Origin: Rhodocyclaceae bacterium
GTDB taxonomy: Bacteria; Pseudomonadota; Gammaproteobacteria; Burkholderiales; Rhodocyclaceae
Assembly (NCBI GenBank): GCA_030689585.1
Contig: JAUYFZ010000293.1
Coordinates: forward strand, 1 to 6,394
DNA: 6,394 nucleotides
Direction: 5' to 3'
Position 1 is the stretch's first letter. Each line of letters opens with the position of its first letter. Shown here piece after piece: positions 6,150 to 6,394 of the stretch. The notes beneath the pieces were generated by a model. It was not told where the DNA came from and searched no databases. It saw only the letters and a program-made list of their open reading frames with translations. Position numbers and translations under genes: made by a program.

Positions 6150-6394
6150 ATGTCGAAAATTGATCGGATCAAAGAAGAAATTGGTTGGTTAAAAGTGGCC
6201 TTTGGTGTTGCCGCAGCACTGGGTGCTTCTGTTATTGCTTGGTTGGCACAGAACGTAACTACTCAGGTCGGCGGCGTCAATCTCCCTCCCCTTCAAGGGG
6301 AGGGTTGGGGTGGGGATGGGGTTCTACGCGGAATTCTTCCCCCCATCCCCCTCCCGGCCTCCCCCTTGAAGGGGGAGGAGATCTGTGTTCCGAC
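6150..6394 (+). pseudogene. Small membrane protein gene interrupted by a repeat; open to the window end
   Basis: The ATG at 6150 opens a frame that reads MSKIDRIKEEIGWLKVAF, then a hydrophobic helix (about residues 14-35, VAFGVAAALGASVIAWL), then AQNVTTQ. I recognise this start as typical of a small, uncharacterised proteobacterial membrane protein: a charged amphipathic lead (KIDRIKEEIGWLK) and a first TM helix ending in WLAQN. A second TM helix would normally follow. Here, from about codon 44, the frame runs into a palindromic repeat and reads NLPPLQGEGWGGDGV and then Pro/Leu/Gly-rich low-complexity sequence, without a stop up to base 6394. The gene is probably truncated, or fused in frame with repeat-encoded residues; the true end is outside the window. 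No clear ribosome-binding site precedes the ATG. The family assignment is from memory and moderately sure; the function is unknown. Confidence 0.55.
6282..6380. repeat. ~100-bp composite inverted repeat (two 21-bp palindromes in a long imperfect hairpin)
   Basis: Two arms of about 40 bases (6282-6321 and 6340-6380) are imperfect reverse complements around a 17-18 base centre (TTCTACGCGGAATTCTT). Each arm carries a near-perfect 21-bp palindrome: 6284-6304 (CCCTCCCCTT, centre C, AAGGGGAGGG) and 6358-6378 (CCTCCCCCTT, centre G, AAGGGGGAGG). The arms end in CTCC-type and GGAG-type sequence. There is no coding capacity of its own, so it resembles a non-autonomous, MITE- or REP-like dispersed element. 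No target-site duplication is evident in the flanks that can be seen. Confidence 0.8.

Noticed and set aside
6113..6150. Possible extended -10 promoter (TGA-TACATT at 6135-6143, TTGGGC at 6113-6118) driving a leaderless start at 6150
   Set aside because: The -35 matches only at three positions and the 19-base spacing is long. It would explain the missing ribosome-binding site, but the evidence is too weak to annotate.
6282..6380. CRISPR array or attachment site in the G/C-rich palindromic region
   Set aside because: There are no regularly spaced direct repeats with spacers, and no integrase or tRNA nearby; the structure is an inverted repeat.

Overview
The window reads as a compact, one-directional stretch of a Gram-negative chromosome, most likely Pseudomonadota and probably a betaproteobacterium. 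The basis is a ThrH-type phosphoserine phosphatase, a PurU deformylase, a HAMP-PAS-GGDEF-EAL protein with a paired periplasmic binding protein, and C/G-rich palindromic dispersed repeats of a kind common in that phylum. I cannot name a genus. All supported genes lie on the + strand, and no gap between genes exceeds 100 bases.

Layout: 1-96 is a short leader. 97-1065 encodes a TDT/SLAC1 (TehA-like) ten-helix transporter. After 69 bases, 1135-1743 encodes ThrH from a GTG start. After 32 bases, which include an 11-bp tandem duplication spanning the thrH stop, 1776-2672 encodes a secreted PhnD-like substrate-binding protein. Its TAA overlaps the ATG of the next gene by one base (TAATG). 2672-5215 encodes an 847-residue inner-membrane c-di-GMP enzyme (two TM helices, HAMP, PAS, GGDEF with I-site, EAL). 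Its TGA overlaps by one base the ATG of purU (TGATG), 5215-6057. After a 92-base gap with a weak hairpin, a small membrane-protein gene starts at 6150 and runs into a ~100-bp palindromic repeat near codon 44; the window ends before any stop codon.

How the genes may work together: thrH, the binding protein, the GGDEF/EAL gene and purU are closely spaced or overlapping and are probably cotranscribed. The most interesting unit is the binding protein plus the c-di-GMP enzyme. There is no ABC permease or ATPase beside the PhnD-like protein, and it is translationally coupled to a membrane sensor, so it is better explained as a ligand-sensing co-receptor (comparable to NspS-MbaA in Vibrio) than as a transport component. 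The enzyme also carries an unusual Cys/His-rich insertion directly before its catalytic EAL glutamate. ThrH (serine/threonine metabolism) and PurU (formate and tetrahydrofolate for purine synthesis) give the operon a one-carbon/amino-acid flavour, but a functional link to the signalling pair is only inferred.

Two copies of one C/G-rich repeat family lie in coding sequence. One forms the C-terminal tail of the GGDEF/EAL protein and supplies the purU ribosome-binding site. The other interrupts the small membrane-protein gene at the window end.
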